Source of the DNA: Rickettsiaceae bacterium | GTDB taxonomy: Bacteria; Pseudomonadota; Alphaproteobacteria; Rickettsiales; Rickettsiaceae | Direction: 5' to 3' | Length of the DNA: 51,895 nt | Assembly (NCBI GenBank): GCA_023301685.1 | Contig: JALZUG010000006.1 | Location: forward strand, 1-51,895 | Part shown: in pieces, positions 16,422 to 25,028 of the stretch | How the letters are laid out: the number at the start of each line of letters is the position of its first letter | How positions within the stretch are numbered: the stretch's first letter is position 1 | Made by a program: the position numbers and the translations under genes | The notes under the pieces: model-generated | Told to the model about the DNA's origin: nothing | Seen by the model: only the letters and a program-made list of their open reading frames with translations | Database searches by the model: none

Positions 16422-17942
16422 ATGTTACTTAGATCCGGCGTTGTTGTAGCTTTTTTTACATTACTATCCCGCTTTTTTGGATTGGCTAGAGAACTTTTCA
16501 TTGCAGCAACATTTGGCACAACACAAATAGCCGACTGCGTTAATGTAGCTTTTAAATTTCCAAATTTATTTCGTAGAATTTTTGGTGAAGGCGCCCTATC
16601 TGCTGTTTTTATTCCAATGTATAGCGAGAAACTAGTCACCTCAAAAGAAGAGGCAAAAAAGTTTAGCGGCGAAATTTTTATCTTACTTTTTCTAACCCTT
16701 ACTTGCCTTACAGTAATATTGCAGATTTTTATGCCATTTTTGATGGTTTTAATTGCCCCTGGCTTTATGTATAGCGGGGAAAAGTATGATCTGGCGATCA
16801 CCTTGTGTAGACTAACCATACCTTATGTTATATTTGTCTCAGTAACTGCTCTTTTCGGAGGAATGCTAAACTCCGTCCGCAAATTCGCTGCATTTGCATT
16901 TGTTCCTATTTTAATGAATATTTGCGTTATTATTATCCCATATTTCTTACAAGACTTCATAGAACCACATTATGGCATCTCTTATGCTTTAATTATTGCA
17001 GGGATCATGCAAGTTTTATTCATGTATTTTTGCTTAATTAAAGCCGGTTTAAAATTTCCATTTCTATTTAAGCCCAAAGACCCTGAAGTAAAAAAACTCC
17101 TGAAAAAAATGGGACCAGCTACTATGAGCTCAGGCGCACAGCAGTTAAACCTTTTTATCTCTCAATCAATTGCGAGTTTTCTTCCAGGAGCCGTATCTAT
17201 ATTATCTTATGCAGATCGCCTATATCAGCTACCTCTGTCATTAATAGGAGTTACTTTTGGCACAATTTTACTTCCTGAATTATCAAAAATTTATAAAAAG
17301 AAAGATTATTCTAAAGCAAACTTTCTACAAAACAAAGCTATTAAGATTGCTTTTGCAATATCAATTCCTGCGATGCTGGGCTTACTTACCCTATCACAAC
17401 CTATTATACATTTAATATACGAAAGAGGTGAATTTAGCTCAGATGATACATTGTTAACCGCTCATGCACTAGCTGCTTTTGCTTTTGGATTACCAGCTTT
17501 TGTTTTAGCAAAAATTTTAACTCCTATTTTCTATGCAAATCTTGATACTAAAACTCCTTTTAAAATCACCGTATATTCTCTAATTATTAACACTACTTTG
17601 AATATACTATTAATGATACCTTTTGGCCATATTGGCATTGCCTTTGGCTCTTCTATAGCGGCTTGGATTAATGTTTGGTTATTAAATAAACATGCAAAAC
17701 AATATGGAAATTTTTTGATAACTAACGATACAAAAAAGTTTGCTTTAAAAATCCTTATTTGTGGTTTTGTTATGTCTAGTTTTATCTTAGTTATAAACTA
17801 TTATTTTGGTGAGTTATTCTTCTCAAGTATTTTTATCATAAAAGCTGCATCATTACTTGGCACTATAGCTTTTGCTATTGTAATTTTCATCGTATTTGCA
17901 TATTTTTTTAAGATACATAAAATTCTACTTCTAAAATCATGA
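16422..17942 (+). CDS. murJ: Lipid II flippase MurJ
   Basis: Flips the peptidoglycan precursor lipid II across the inner membrane. The 506-residue protein has about 14 hydrophobic helices and the family's N-terminal pattern: TLLSRFFGLARELFIAATFG and then FKFPNLFRRIFGEGALSAVFIP, which contain the conserved Arg and Glu residues of the MurJ cavity. A further conserved block is GPATMSSGAQQLNLFISQSIASFLPGA-like, here kept at about 227-253. Presence of MurJ implies that at least some peptidoglycan precursor is made. The stop overlaps the start of the TraX-like gene by four bases, so the two are translationally coupled. Confidence 0.95.
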   Translation: MLLRSGVVVAFFTLLSRFFGLARELFIAATFGTTQIADCVNVAFKFPNLFRRIFGEGALSAVFIPMYSEKLVTSKEEAKKFSGEIFILLFLTLTCLTVILQIFMPFLMVLIAPGFMYSGEKYDLAITLCRLTIPYVIFVSVTALFGGMLNSVRKFAAFAFVPILMNICVIIIPYFLQDFIEPHYGISYALIIAGIMQVLFMYFCLIKAGLKFPFLFKPKDPEVKKLLKKMGPATMSSGAQQLNLFISQSIASFLPGAVSILSYADRLYQLPLSLIGVTFGTILLPELSKIYKKKDYSKANFLQNKAIKIAFAISIPAMLGLLTLSQPIIHLIYERGEFSSDDTLLTAHALAAFAFGLPAFVLAKILTPIFYANLDTKTPFKITVYSLIINTTLNILLMIPFGHIGIAFGSSIAAWINVWLLNKHAKQYGNFLITNDTKKFALKILICGFVMSSFILVINYYFGELFFSSIFIIKAASLLGTIAFAIVIFIVFAYFFKIHKILLLKS

Positions 17943-18643
17943 ATCGAACTTCAAACTACCAAGATATTTTAAAAACAATAGCAATCATCTGCATGATCAT
18001 TGATCATTTAGGAGCATATATTTTTCCTGAAACTCTAATACTCAGATCTATAGGCAGATATGCTTTTCCAATATTTTGTTTTTTTGCAGGCTTTAACTAC
18101 AGAGGTAATCCAAATTATAAAATTCTAATATACGGCACTCTTTTTTATATGTTTGAAGTTGTTGCTATTTTTTGGCAAATAATTGAAGCTAACATACTCA
18201 TATCAATTTTTTTAGGGCAAGCCTACCTAAAACTATTTGAAAAGCATTTTACAAATTTCTGGAAAAGCTACACTCATATAATTATTCTAGCGTGCCTATG
18301 GCCAGTAACCCATATGTTCCTAGAATACGGCACGCTAGCAATTGCTTTAATAATTCTTGGAAAGTTAGCACGTCAAGATCAGCAAAAAGTTTTTCTGCCT
18401 GCTTTTGTAGTATCATACTTATCTCTCATTCACATGATAGCTTTATACTATTCACTTTTTAATATATGGGAAATGCTAATTGCTGTTTCAATCATGCTAG
18501 GATTATTCCTCTCATTAACTTTAAAAAATCATTTCAAGTCTAATAATCTAAAACTAGTATTAATAAGCCAAAATTCAATGAATATATATTGCTTTCATTT
18601 TGCAATAATCTTGTTGATTTGGAGATATTATATAATTGGCTAA
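17939..18643 (+). CDS. TraX family membrane protein (putative acyltransferase)
   Basis: A 234-residue polytopic membrane protein with about eight hydrophobic helices. The N-terminal segment KTIAIICMIIDHLGAYIFPE followed by RSIGRYAFPIFCFFAGFNYRG is the hallmark of the TraX family: a conserved DH in helix 1, then R-x-G-R-x-A-F-P-I-F. The F-plasmid member acetylates pilin; chromosomal homologues of intracellular bacteria have no proven substrate. The start overlaps the murJ stop in an ATGA, so it may modify a cell-surface or envelope component produced with MurJ, but that is only context. The pilin-acetylation role should not be transferred. Confidence 0.8.
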   Translation: MNRTSNYQDILKTIAIICMIIDHLGAYIFPETLILRSIGRYAFPIFCFFAGFNYRGNPNYKILIYGTLFYMFEVVAIFWQIIEANILISIFLGQAYLKLFEKHFTNFWKSYTHIIILACLWPVTHMFLEYGTLAIALIILGKLARQDQQKVFLPAFVVSYLSLIHMIALYYSLFNIWEMLIAVSIMLGLFLSLTLKNHFKSNNLKLVLISQNSMNIYCFHFAIILLIWRYYIIG

Positions 18644-18651
18644 TTTTAGGC

Positions 18652-18680
18652 TTGACTATTTGCTCTTCTAGCTATATTTT
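18652..18680 (+). promoter_or_regulatory. Promoter for rpmG-rpsP
   Basis: TTGACT, 17-base spacer, TATTTT. It lies nine bases after the traX-like stop and about 47 bases before the rpmG GTG start. An AGGAAGG at about 18712-18718 would be the ribosome binding site. Confidence 0.55.
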
Positions 18681-18726
18681 ACGTAGGGTATTTTATAAAA
18701 ATTTGTTTTTAGGAAGGTTATAAACC

Positions 18727-18900
18727 GTGTCCAAGAAAAAAAGTAAAAATCTTCTTGTTAAATTAGTCAGCACTGCTGGCACAGGATATTATTTGGTTAA
18801 AAAGCGCAACCCAAAAACTCTTACAGAGAAGTTGTCTTTTAGGAAGTATGATCCAAAAGTGCGTAAGCATGTTGAATTTAAAGAAGAAAAAATTAAGTAG
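18727..18900 (+). CDS. rpmG: 50S ribosomal protein L33 (bL33)
   Basis: A 57-residue basic protein starting at GTG 18727 ([19 protein letters not shown]...), with the family core [24 protein letters not shown] and the usual C-terminal [10 protein letters not shown]. It binds 23S rRNA near the E site. The CXXC zinc pairs of the zinc-binding form are absent, so it is the zinc-free form. The start has a strong upstream AGGAAGG. The stop precedes rpsP by 12 bases, so a two-gene ribosomal protein unit is likely. Confidence 0.96.
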   Translation: MSKKKSKNLLVKLVSTAGTGYYLVKKRNPKTLTEKLSFRKYDPKVRKHVEFKEEKIK

Positions 18901-18912
18901 AGTTTCACATTT

Positions 18913-19257
18913 ATGTCAGTTAAAATTCGTTTAGCAAGAGGTGGCGCAAAAAAACGCCCTTATTATAGAGTTGTAGTAGCAGATGCACGTGCGCCAAGAG
19001 ATGGTGATTTTATCGAAAAAATTGGTACATACAACCCATTGCTTAAAAAAGAAGATGGTGATCGCGTAACATTTAAAGCTGACCGTGTTGAACATTGGTT
19101 ATCTAAAGGCGCACAACCAACTGACCGTGTTGCTAGATTTATTAAAGCAGCTGGTATTAAATTGCCTGAATCTATTTTGAAAAAAATGGCTATAAAAGAA
19201 AAAGCTCAAACAAAAAAGCCATCTAAAAAAGAATTAAAAGAGCAAGCAGCTAGCTAA
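18913..19257 (+). CDS. rpsP: 30S ribosomal protein S16 (bS16)
   Basis: Binds 16S rRNA and is needed for early 30S assembly. The 114-residue protein starts [31 protein letters not shown], an almost invariant bS16 beginning, and contains [11 protein letters not shown] and the [10 protein letters not shown] segment. The C-terminal 25 residues form a Lys/Glu-rich tail typical of alphaproteobacteria. It lies 12 bases after rpmG and probably uses the same promoter. In many bacteria rpsP is followed by rimM-trmD-rplS; here it is followed by tRNA-Thr, so that cluster is broken. Confidence 0.97.
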   Translation: MSVKIRLARGGAKKRPYYRVVVADARAPRDGDFIEKIGTYNPLLKKEDGDRVTFKADRVEHWLSKGAQPTDRVARFIKAAGIKLPESILKKMAIKEKAQTKKPSKKELKEQAAS

Positions 19258-19345
19258 TTTAAGCTTATTCTTTAAGAAGCGCTAAAGCTTTGCGCAAGGT
19301 GGCATTACCGATGTACAGCCTTAACTTTAAAAAAGCGTTCTATAC

Positions 19346-19420
19346 GCCGGATTAGCTCAGTGGTAGAGCAACCGCCTTGTAAGCGGTCGGTCGTCAGTTC
19401 GAATCCGACATCCGGCACCA
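19346..19420 (+). tRNA. tRNA-Thr (TGT)
   Basis: Full cloverleaf of 75 bases with encoded CCA: acceptor GCCGGAT/ATCCGGC, D arm GCTC...GAGC, anticodon stem ACCGC/GCGGT around CTTGTAA (anticodon TGT), and T loop TTCGAAT. The T stem GTCAG/CCGAC contains one A-C mismatch at its fourth pair. It reads codon ACA and related threonine codons. Confidence 0.95.
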
Positions 19421-19578
19421 CTTTTCTCTTTATTATATTTTTAGTTTATGATATTTCCTTAATTATCAATAAGCTAAAGTTTTTATATAAAGTTATATTA
19501 GAAATAGCATCAAAATAGACTGCAAGAAAAAGAAAAATCTAAAACAATCCTTCGCACAAGAATCAGATAAAATTAAAG

Positions 19579-20242
19579 ATTTTAGATGCAAAAACTTAAT
19601 CGCTGTAACTGTGAATCCTGATAATATAAGAAATATTGATAGTATTGTAAGAAACGTCAATGCTCTTGGAGTTGAAAAAATCTATAATGTTACTGACCAA
19701 AAATTATACCATTTTCCATTTTAAATTAAAGATTAGTATTTCAAGGAGAGGCTGCACAGCGTATATACATACATGAGAACAAACGAATCCTGTAAAATAC
19801 AGATTATAATTAAAACGGAAATTGGTATTACTACCATAAACACAGGGAGAAATGCATGCTGAGAGAAAACTCAATGCTATCTCTGATTCAGCAATCAAAT
19901 GAAGCTTTGTAAAGATTTTTAATGATACAAACAGCTGGATGGATCACTTAGATGAGTGTAATTTTGTTTCAATTGTTACTTCACCTCACATGAAGGGGCA
20001 TAAAAATGCTGTACTACACGAACATAAAAAGCTTGACGTCTGGTTTGGAAATGAAGGAATAGGAATTAGTAATACAGCTCTAGAAATAAGTAATCTTTGC
20101 ATTAGCATTCACAATGTATGGAATTATTGAAAGTCTTAATTTAGGCACATCATCTGGCATCGTACTATACGAAATTACAAAACAACGACGTAAATTTCAG
20201 TTTAATCTGAAAAAAAAGATTGTAGCAAACCAATTCAAATAA
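19579..20242 (+). pseudogene. Decayed TrmH/SpoU-type RNA 2'-O-methyltransferase
   Basis: Remains of a SpoU-family methyltransferase in several frames. The N-terminal piece (from about 19579) reads NLIAVTVNPDNIRNIDSIV and RNVNALGVEKIYNV, the family's motif 1 region, and stops at TAA about 19720. A second piece reads AERKLNAISDSAIK, an in-frame TGA at 19900-19902 where a Trp codon is expected, then SFVKIFND...SIVTSPHMKGHKN and DVWFGNEGIGIS (motif 2). A one-base insertion near 20112 shifts the frame; the last piece reads MYGIIESLNLGTSSGIVLYE (motif 3) and ends at 20242. Missing sequence between about 19724 and 19860 is too decayed to read. The gene cannot give a working enzyme. The pattern resembles gammaproteobacterial (Legionella-like) homologues from memory, so it may once have been acquired by transfer. 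Confidence 0.85.
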
Positions 20243-20277
20243 TATTATATAAACCAGCGTAAAACTAGCCTAAAGTT

Positions 20278-20607
20278 CTAATCCATATGATCTTTTAGTG
20301 GAATAGATTCTTCACCTACTTCATCTACATCCTCAAGACCACACCCTGCACAATTTACTACAACATACTTAATTGTATTACTTAAACCAACAAAGCAGAA
20401 CCAAGAACTCAGGAAATTTGTATCAAGTTCACTAAAATCAGTTTCAGCAACTGCATCTAAAGCTTCTTTATCATATTGCCCTTTCTTTAAAGGCGAAGGT
20501 CTATCTTTTAAACTTAACTCTTGTCTTAAAGGATTTAACTTACTATTCATTACACTTTTCCAGTGTGTGCGCTCAACTCCTTTGTTGAATATAGATTTCT
20601 TACTCAT
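20278..20607 (-). CDS. Hypothetical small protein
   Basis: Unrecognised protein of 109 residues. The N-terminal half is basic (Lys/Arg-rich), and the C-terminal half is acidic with a short hydrophobic centre at about 66-84 and a CAGCG segment with two Cys near 87 and 90. No membrane helix long enough for spanning, signal peptide or known motif was found. It starts with ATG at 20607 and ends 35 bases after the end of the decayed methyltransferase on the opposite strand. The intact frame next to a pseudogene suggests it is a real gene, but coding status rests mainly on length and amino acid composition. Confidence 0.5.
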   Translation of the reverse strand: MSKKSIFNKGVERTHWKSVMNSKLNPLRQELSLKDRPSPLKKGQYDKEALDAVAETDFSELDTNFLSSWFCFVGLSNTIKYVVVNCAGCGLEDVDEVGEESIPLKDHMD

Positions 20608-20772
20608 TTTTTACTCTGATTTAACTTAAGCTTTTATAACAAGATCAATCTTAACATTTACATTAATCTTTGTAAATTATTTTGTGGTTCACTTAGTTAT
20701 AATTCTATAGTTGGCAGTACATTTTTCAGCAGTCAGTACTAGTTATAGAAAACACATAAAATAACTTTCACC

Positions 20773-21246
20773 CTATTCGTCAGGATAAACCCCCCAAAGA
20801 AATTTCCTAGCAATCCAGCCTTTGTATGATCTACAGCTCACTTTACACCAATCTTTTTCACATTTATTCAAGCTACACCTAATTTGCGGAGTAAGTTTTG
20901 CTATAATTTGATCATATTTACCAGGAGATGCAACAAGTGGCATAGTATTCTTAGCAACGAATACGACTGAACGATTTCCTGAGATTACTCTTGAATGGAC
21001 CCAACCTCCTTCACCATTTATATCTCTTATTTTTCGCCATTGATCATATTCTGCTATAACTTCAACAGGTTCGCCTTTTTTGATAAACACCCATTCGATT
21101 GGGCAGTCTTCAGTTGGACCCGTCCGAGCATTAACTTCGTTAAATTTAATAGTTACATAGCGAGGAACCGGTAATTTTTTAGGGACGGCGAATGCAGAAA
21201 ATGCAATAAATACAGCCAAAAAGGATAAAATAATAGTTCTATTCAT
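20773..21246 (-). CDS. Exported bacterial SH3-domain protein
   Basis: A 157-residue protein with a clear signal peptide (about 1-20, cleaved after FSAFA). The rest contains a bacterial SH3 fold: YVTIKFNEVNARTGPTEDCPIEW, VIAEYDQWRKIRD, GGWVHSRVISG, followed by a second SH3-like unit ending SYKGWIARKFLWGVYPDE. Such domains bind peptidoglycan or proteins in the periplasm. Four cysteines in the second half could form disulphides. Its start overlaps the end of the antiporter gene by eight bases, so the two are translationally coupled and probably form the end of a nadD-rsfS-antiporter operon. The role is unknown. Confidence 0.85.
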   Translation of the reverse strand: MNRTIILSFLAVFIAFSAFAVPKKLPVPRYVTIKFNEVNARTGPTEDCPIEWVFIKKGEPVEVIAEYDQWRKIRDINGEGGWVHSRVISGNRSVVFVAKNTMPLVASPGKYDQIIAKLTPQIRCSLNKCEKDWCKVSCRSYKGWIARKFLWGVYPDE

Positions 21247-22969
21247 TTTCTTCCGTTTCTAGCATATTATCATGCTGCATAACTATTTCATAGTTTCCAG
21301 CGCGGAACTGGTCCTTAATACGATTTAGCTCATATTCACTTATTCCTACTGATTTTAGAACAGCACTACCAAGCTGCAATCCGGTCTCACAATCCTGAGG
21401 AATAATAGTAGTTACACCTTGATTATACATTTCGGTTGAATTTTTAAGATCCTTAAGTCTAACAATTACTTCTAGATTACTAAACTTACCATGCACCATT
21501 TTACTCACTTTCTTAACTGTCACTTCGTTATTTACCGTTACAACCAAAGTTAATGCTCTATCAGCTCCAACTGCGCGCATTGTTGCTGTTAGAGAGGCGT
21601 CTCCTTTAAACACAGGCAATCCATTAGCAATCTCTTCTCTAACAATATCATCATTAACATCAAGTGCTATATAGTTAATCCCTTCGGCTTCCAAGACTCT
21701 TGCTACCATCTTACCAACCTTACCAAAACCAGCAATAATTACGTGATTTGCAAGATCTCTTGCACCATATTCAATAATTTGGTTAGGAGTTCTACCAAGA
21801 CCTTTTTCAATTCTTTCAGCAAATTTTTGTCCAGCAAGTGCAAGCAGAGGCGTAAGTGCCATTGAACAAGTAACAACTAATAGTAAGATATTTGAGATTC
21901 CTTCTTCCAAAACTCCAAACTCTTTACCAAGACCAAATAAGATGAATGCAAACTCGCCACCTTGAGAAAGCAATAGCCCAGCATGAACAGCTACACCTCT
22001 ATTAAAACCGAACAATATACATAAAGCTGCAATAATAGTAGTCTTCAATACAATCAGCGCAATACAGAATGTTACGATATTGTTCACCTGATCATACATT
22101 TCCCAAACATCAATCTTCATTCCGACACTCATGAAGAATAATCCAAGCAATAGGCTCTTAAATGGATATATACTTTCTTCAGCTTTACCTCTGAAATCAG
22201 TCTCAGCAACAAGAACACCAGAAACGAATGCCCCAAGAGCTAGTGATAAGCCAAAATGCTCAGTTCCCCATGATGCAGTTAATACTACAAGCAATGTAAC
22301 TGCAATAGGTAGTTCACTACTTTCATTATGATCCGGTGATATGAAGGAAAATAGAGGACGCAGCAATACACGACCAGCAATAAAGATAACTCCAAGTGCA
22401 AGAACTGCTTTTAACATTGAATTACCTAGAATCATTGGAAGAGATTCGACTCCAGCACCACTTCCAAGAATCGGAACAATAACAAGCAAAGGTACAACAA
22501 CAAAATCTTGCAGCAATAAAATAGCCAGTGCTATCCTACCCACCTGCATTGATTGACTTTTTGTCTCAGCTATAACCTGCATAACGATTGCTGTAGATGA
22601 TAAAGCTAAACCCCCTGAGATAATAATTGCTGCATTATAATCACCACTAACTAAAACAACAGCACCAGAAATTATTACACTTGTAATTAATACCTGCAAA
22701 GATCCTAGGCCAAAAACATATCTTCGCATTGCTTTTAATCTTTCAATAGATAGTTCAAGTCCGATAGCGAATAATAGGAAAACCACACCCATTTCCCCGA
22801 GAAGGCTAGTTTGATCATAAGTCACAACTTTAAACCCATTATCACCAATCAAGGCACCCGCTACCAAATATCCAAGCACAGGACTTAAATTTAATCGCTT
22901 AAAAATTGCAACAACAAATACTGCTGTTGCAATTAACATGATCACTACTACTAAAACATGGCTTTCCAT
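21239..22969 (-). CDS. CPA2-family cation:proton antiporter with TrkA-N domain (KefB/YbaL-like)
   Basis: Membrane protein of 576 residues. About 12-13 hydrophobic helices fill residues 1-385 and include typical CPA2 blocks (SPVLGYLVAGALIG; VFLLFAIGLELS; LQDFVVVPLLV). From about 405 a soluble RCK/TrkA-N Rossmann domain follows, with HVIIAGFGKVGKMVARVLEA binding nucleotide. Family members exchange K+ or Na+ for protons and are often gated by NAD(H) or glutathione adducts. The short tail after the RCK domain lacks a full TrkA-C. It lies 33 bases after rsfS on the same strand and overlaps the SH3 protein gene. The exact ion is not deducible. Confidence 0.9.
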   Translation of the reverse strand: MESHVLVVVIMLIATAVFVVAIFKRLNLSPVLGYLVAGALIGDNGFKVVTYDQTSLLGEMGVVFLLFAIGLELSIERLKAMRRYVFGLGSLQVLITSVIISGAVVLVSGDYNAAIIISGGLALSSTAIVMQVIAETKSQSMQVGRIALAILLLQDFVVVPLLVIVPILGSGAGVESLPMILGNSMLKAVLALGVIFIAGRVLLRPLFSFISPDHNESSELPIAVTLLVVLTASWGTEHFGLSLALGAFVSGVLVAETDFRGKAEESIYPFKSLLLGLFFMSVGMKIDVWEMYDQVNNIVTFCIALIVLKTTIIAALCILFGFNRGVAVHAGLLLSQGGEFAFILFGLGKEFGVLEEGISNILLLVVTCSMALTPLLALAGQKFAERIEKGLGRTPNQIIEYGARDLANHVIIAGFGKVGKMVARVLEAEGINYIALDVNDDIVREEIANGLPVFKGDASLTATMRAVGADRALTLVVTVNNEVTVKKVSKMVHGKFSNLEVIVRLKDLKNSTEMYNQGVTTIIPQDCETGLQLGSAVLKSVGISEYELNRIKDQFRAGNYEIVMQHDNMLETEENE

Positions 22970-23002
22970 AGTTCCCTTACTTAAACCTTTATAATTAACA
23001 AT

Positions 23003-23332
23003 TTACTTTTTATCCCATAGCTCTTCTAGCTTCAAATGCTCTCTGGCTTCTGGATGGAATAAATGCACAATAACATCTCCAGCATCCAAAAGGATCCAAT
23101 CTGAACCTTTTAAACCTTCGACATCCGCTCTCCAATTCAGCTCTTTTTTGAGCTCAATAGATGTAAACTCGGCAATTGCTTTGATATTCCGAACCGAACG
23201 CCCACTTGCAAAAATCATATATTCTGCAAGCGGTGTTTCATTCTCAATTTTTATACAAGAAATATTTACAGCGTTTTTTTCTTCTAGACATTTTAAAATA
23301 AAATCTCTTAATTCTTCTTTTGATAAATTCAC
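23003..23332 (-). CDS. rsfS: Ribosomal silencing factor RsfS
   Basis: RsfS binds L14 on the 50S subunit and blocks subunit joining when nutrients are low. The 109-residue length is typical. The family core is present: AEYMIFASGRSVRNIKAIAEF, the W-RADVEGLKGSDWILLDAGDVIVHLFHPEAREH run, and the ELW end. The start is GTG at 23332, placed directly after the nadD stop codon with no gap, so translation is coupled. The nadD-rsfS order is common across bacteria and supports both assignments. Confidence 0.95.
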   Translation of the reverse strand: MNLSKEELRDFILKCLEEKNAVNISCIKIENETPLAEYMIFASGRSVRNIKAIAEFTSIELKKELNWRADVEGLKGSDWILLDAGDVIVHLFHPEAREHLKLEELWDKK

Positions 23333-23938
23333 CTAAAGCTCCAGCTCTTCTTGTTTTTGTCTAATTTGCGTTGAAGAAATATCGTACAAATCGTTTCTAT
23401 CAATTATTATATTCTTTACTACAGTATTATCAAGGTTTCCCGTAGGTTTTAACCCAAAATCTTTAAGATTTACATCTCGAGAAGCACATGGGCGATCAAA
23501 AATGATAATATTACACAATTTTGTTACCTCACTACTTCTATACCACTTTGGAAAATCCACAACATTATCTATACCCATCATCCAAGTAAATTCTACATTT
23601 GGAAAATGTTTAATTAAACATGACATTGAATCATACATATATTGTGTATTAAAATCGTGTTCTGCTACAGAGACTAATATTCTGTCATCATCCACTATAC
23701 TTAGTGATTGTTTAGCCCTTTCAAAAATATTTCTTTCATTCTTCTTCTTTAATGGATTTTGATTGGCTACTAACCAAATTACGTAATCAAAATTATGAAA
23801 GTTCAGCGCTTTTTTAGATATCATTAAATGTCCATTATGGGCTGGATCGAAAGTACCGCCTAATACTCCTACTTTTACTTTGTTACTATTTAAAAATTTA
23901 AGCTCTTGCAAACTATAAATTTTTTGCGTAGATTTCAT
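23333..23938 (-). CDS. nadD: Nicotinate-nucleotide adenylyltransferase
   Basis: Adenylates nicotinate mononucleotide to deamido-NAD in the last stages of NAD synthesis. The 201-residue protein has the nucleotidyltransferase signature GGTFDPAHNGHL (26-37), with the ATP-binding H-x-G-H, the family motif ANQNPLKK, the MGIDNVVDFPKWY block and the C-terminal ISSTQIR (the ISST-x-IR motif). An N-terminal extension of about 20 residues precedes the core, so a later start is possible, but no other Met lies before the core. It is followed without gap by rsfS. The gene is divergent from bolA with 42 bases between start codons. Confidence 0.95.
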   Translation of the reverse strand: MKSTQKIYSLQELKFLNSNKVKVGVLGGTFDPAHNGHLMISKKALNFHNFDYVIWLVANQNPLKKKNERNIFERAKQSLSIVDDDRILVSVAEHDFNTQYMYDSMSCLIKHFPNVEFTWMMGIDNVVDFPKWYRSSEVTKLCNIIIFDRPCASRDVNLKDFGLKPTGNLDNTVVKNIIIDRNDLYDISSTQIRQKQEELEL

Positions 23939-23980
23939 ACGAATAATATTTATAAATTATAATCTCAATAAGAGTAATAA

Positions 23981-24211
23981 ATGGCCATATCTGAAACCAA
24001 ACTTATATCTATTCTACAGCAAAGCTTCCCAAATGCGAAAATAAAAATTACTGACCTTGCCGGTGATCAAGATCATTATTCCCTAGATATAACATGTAGC
24101 AGCTTTAATGGGCTTCCATTAATCAAGCAACATAGGCTTGTTAAAGATGCATTATCAGAAGTTCTAGAAGGAGAACTTCATGCAATTACTATAAAAACTC
24201 GAGATGAATAA
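23981..24211 (+). CDS. BolA family protein
   Basis: A 76-residue protein with the BolA fold: LQQSFPNAKIKITDLAGDQDHYSLDI, then the segment LIKQHRLVKDAL with the conserved H-R-x-V, and a beta strand at the end (ELHAITIKT). In alphaproteobacteria such short BolA proteins pair with monothiol glutaredoxins in iron-sulphur handling. The glutaredoxin gene is not adjacent here. The sequence looks like the IbaG/BolA2 type, since no Cys precedes the conserved His. Its start lies 42 bases from the divergent nadD start. The 142 bases after its stop show no terminator hairpin. Confidence 0.9.
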   Translation: MAISETKLISILQQSFPNAKIKITDLAGDQDHYSLDITCSSFNGLPLIKQHRLVKDALSEVLEGELHAITIKTRDE

Positions 24212-24353
24212 ACTAACCTGAGAATGGCTAAGTTATGCTATTTCACATTTTGAATTAAAAAACTCTTATTGCTAGGTGCAAGATGCGACGTGTATTATAG
24301 TAAAATCAGCCAAATCCTATAAAATGCGGATATATAATTTAGAATAAAAAATA

Positions 24354-25028
24354 TTACAGCAATTTGTACTTCATATTTACAAGCTTAATATGACAGTTAA
24401 CCGTACATCTTTTATTCCTTAATGGTCTCTTTGCACGAGAACCTGTTTTTTTCTGCAGACCTAATGTTCTTAAAAATCTCTTAGTCTCACCATTAAGATA
24501 CTGCAATCTTACTTTTGCAGTTCCTTTGTGCCTCATCCCAATTCGAGCTGCGGCTCTTTCGGATAAATCTATCACTCTATTATGTGCAAATGGCCCTCTG
24601 TCATTCACAAGTACAATAACAGATTTTCCATTCTCACGATTAGTCACCTTGACAAGCGATGGAAGGGGTAAAGTTTTGTGAGCAGCAGTCAACATTTCTT
24701 TATTATAAATATCACCATTGGCTGTCTTTTTTCCATGGAACCCGTGACGCTTTCCATACCATGACGCGACACCTGTTCTTGTATATCTATTAACTTCTCT
24801 AGGTTTATATCTTTTTCCTTTTATTTTGTAAGGCTTGCCAACCTTATAATGCCCATGATACTTAAGATTACCTCTATCTTCTTTGGAAAGTGTTCTATAT
24901 GTTTTGGCATGACCCTTTCTAGACGACCCACCACCTTGGCAGGCAGAAAGGAATATAGACAGAACAACTAATAATGTAATTTCAAAAACTTTTTTTGAAG
25001 CAGATATCTTACCAATCATTTCCAACAT
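24354..25028 (-). CDS. RlpA-family septal ring lipoprotein (double-psi beta-barrel)
   Basis: RlpA proteins are outer-membrane lipoproteins with a double-psi beta-barrel; some cleave naked glycan strands at the septum. The first 30 residues form a lipoprotein signal with lipobox LSAC (Cys30 from the ATG at 25028; an ATG at 25019 is equally possible). A basic linker follows, then the barrel: GVASWYGKRHGFHGKKTANG, LPSLVKVTNRENGKSVIVLVNDRGPF, and VIDLSERAAARIGM, which contain the conserved catalytic-site region. No SPOR domain follows, unlike the E. coli protein. The tail is very basic (pI high). It overlaps the BON lipoprotein gene by 20 bases on the same strand, so an envelope-maintenance pair is likely. 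Confidence 0.93.
   Translation of the reverse strand: MLEMIGKISASKKVFEITLLVVLSIFLSACQGGGSSRKGHAKTYRTLSKEDRGNLKYHGHYKVGKPYKIKGKRYKPREVNRYTRTGVASWYGKRHGFHGKKTANGDIYNKEMLTAAHKTLPLPSLVKVTNRENGKSVIVLVNDRGPFAHNRVIDLSERAAARIGMRHKGTAKVRLQYLNGETKRFLRTLGLQKKTGSRAKRPLRNKRCTVNCHIKLVNMKYKLL

Noticed and set aside
19939-20130. A separate 63-residue gene
   Set aside because: Its text is the middle of the SpoU methyltransferase, continuous with protein-like sequence before a TGA and after a frameshift, so it is part of the pseudogene.
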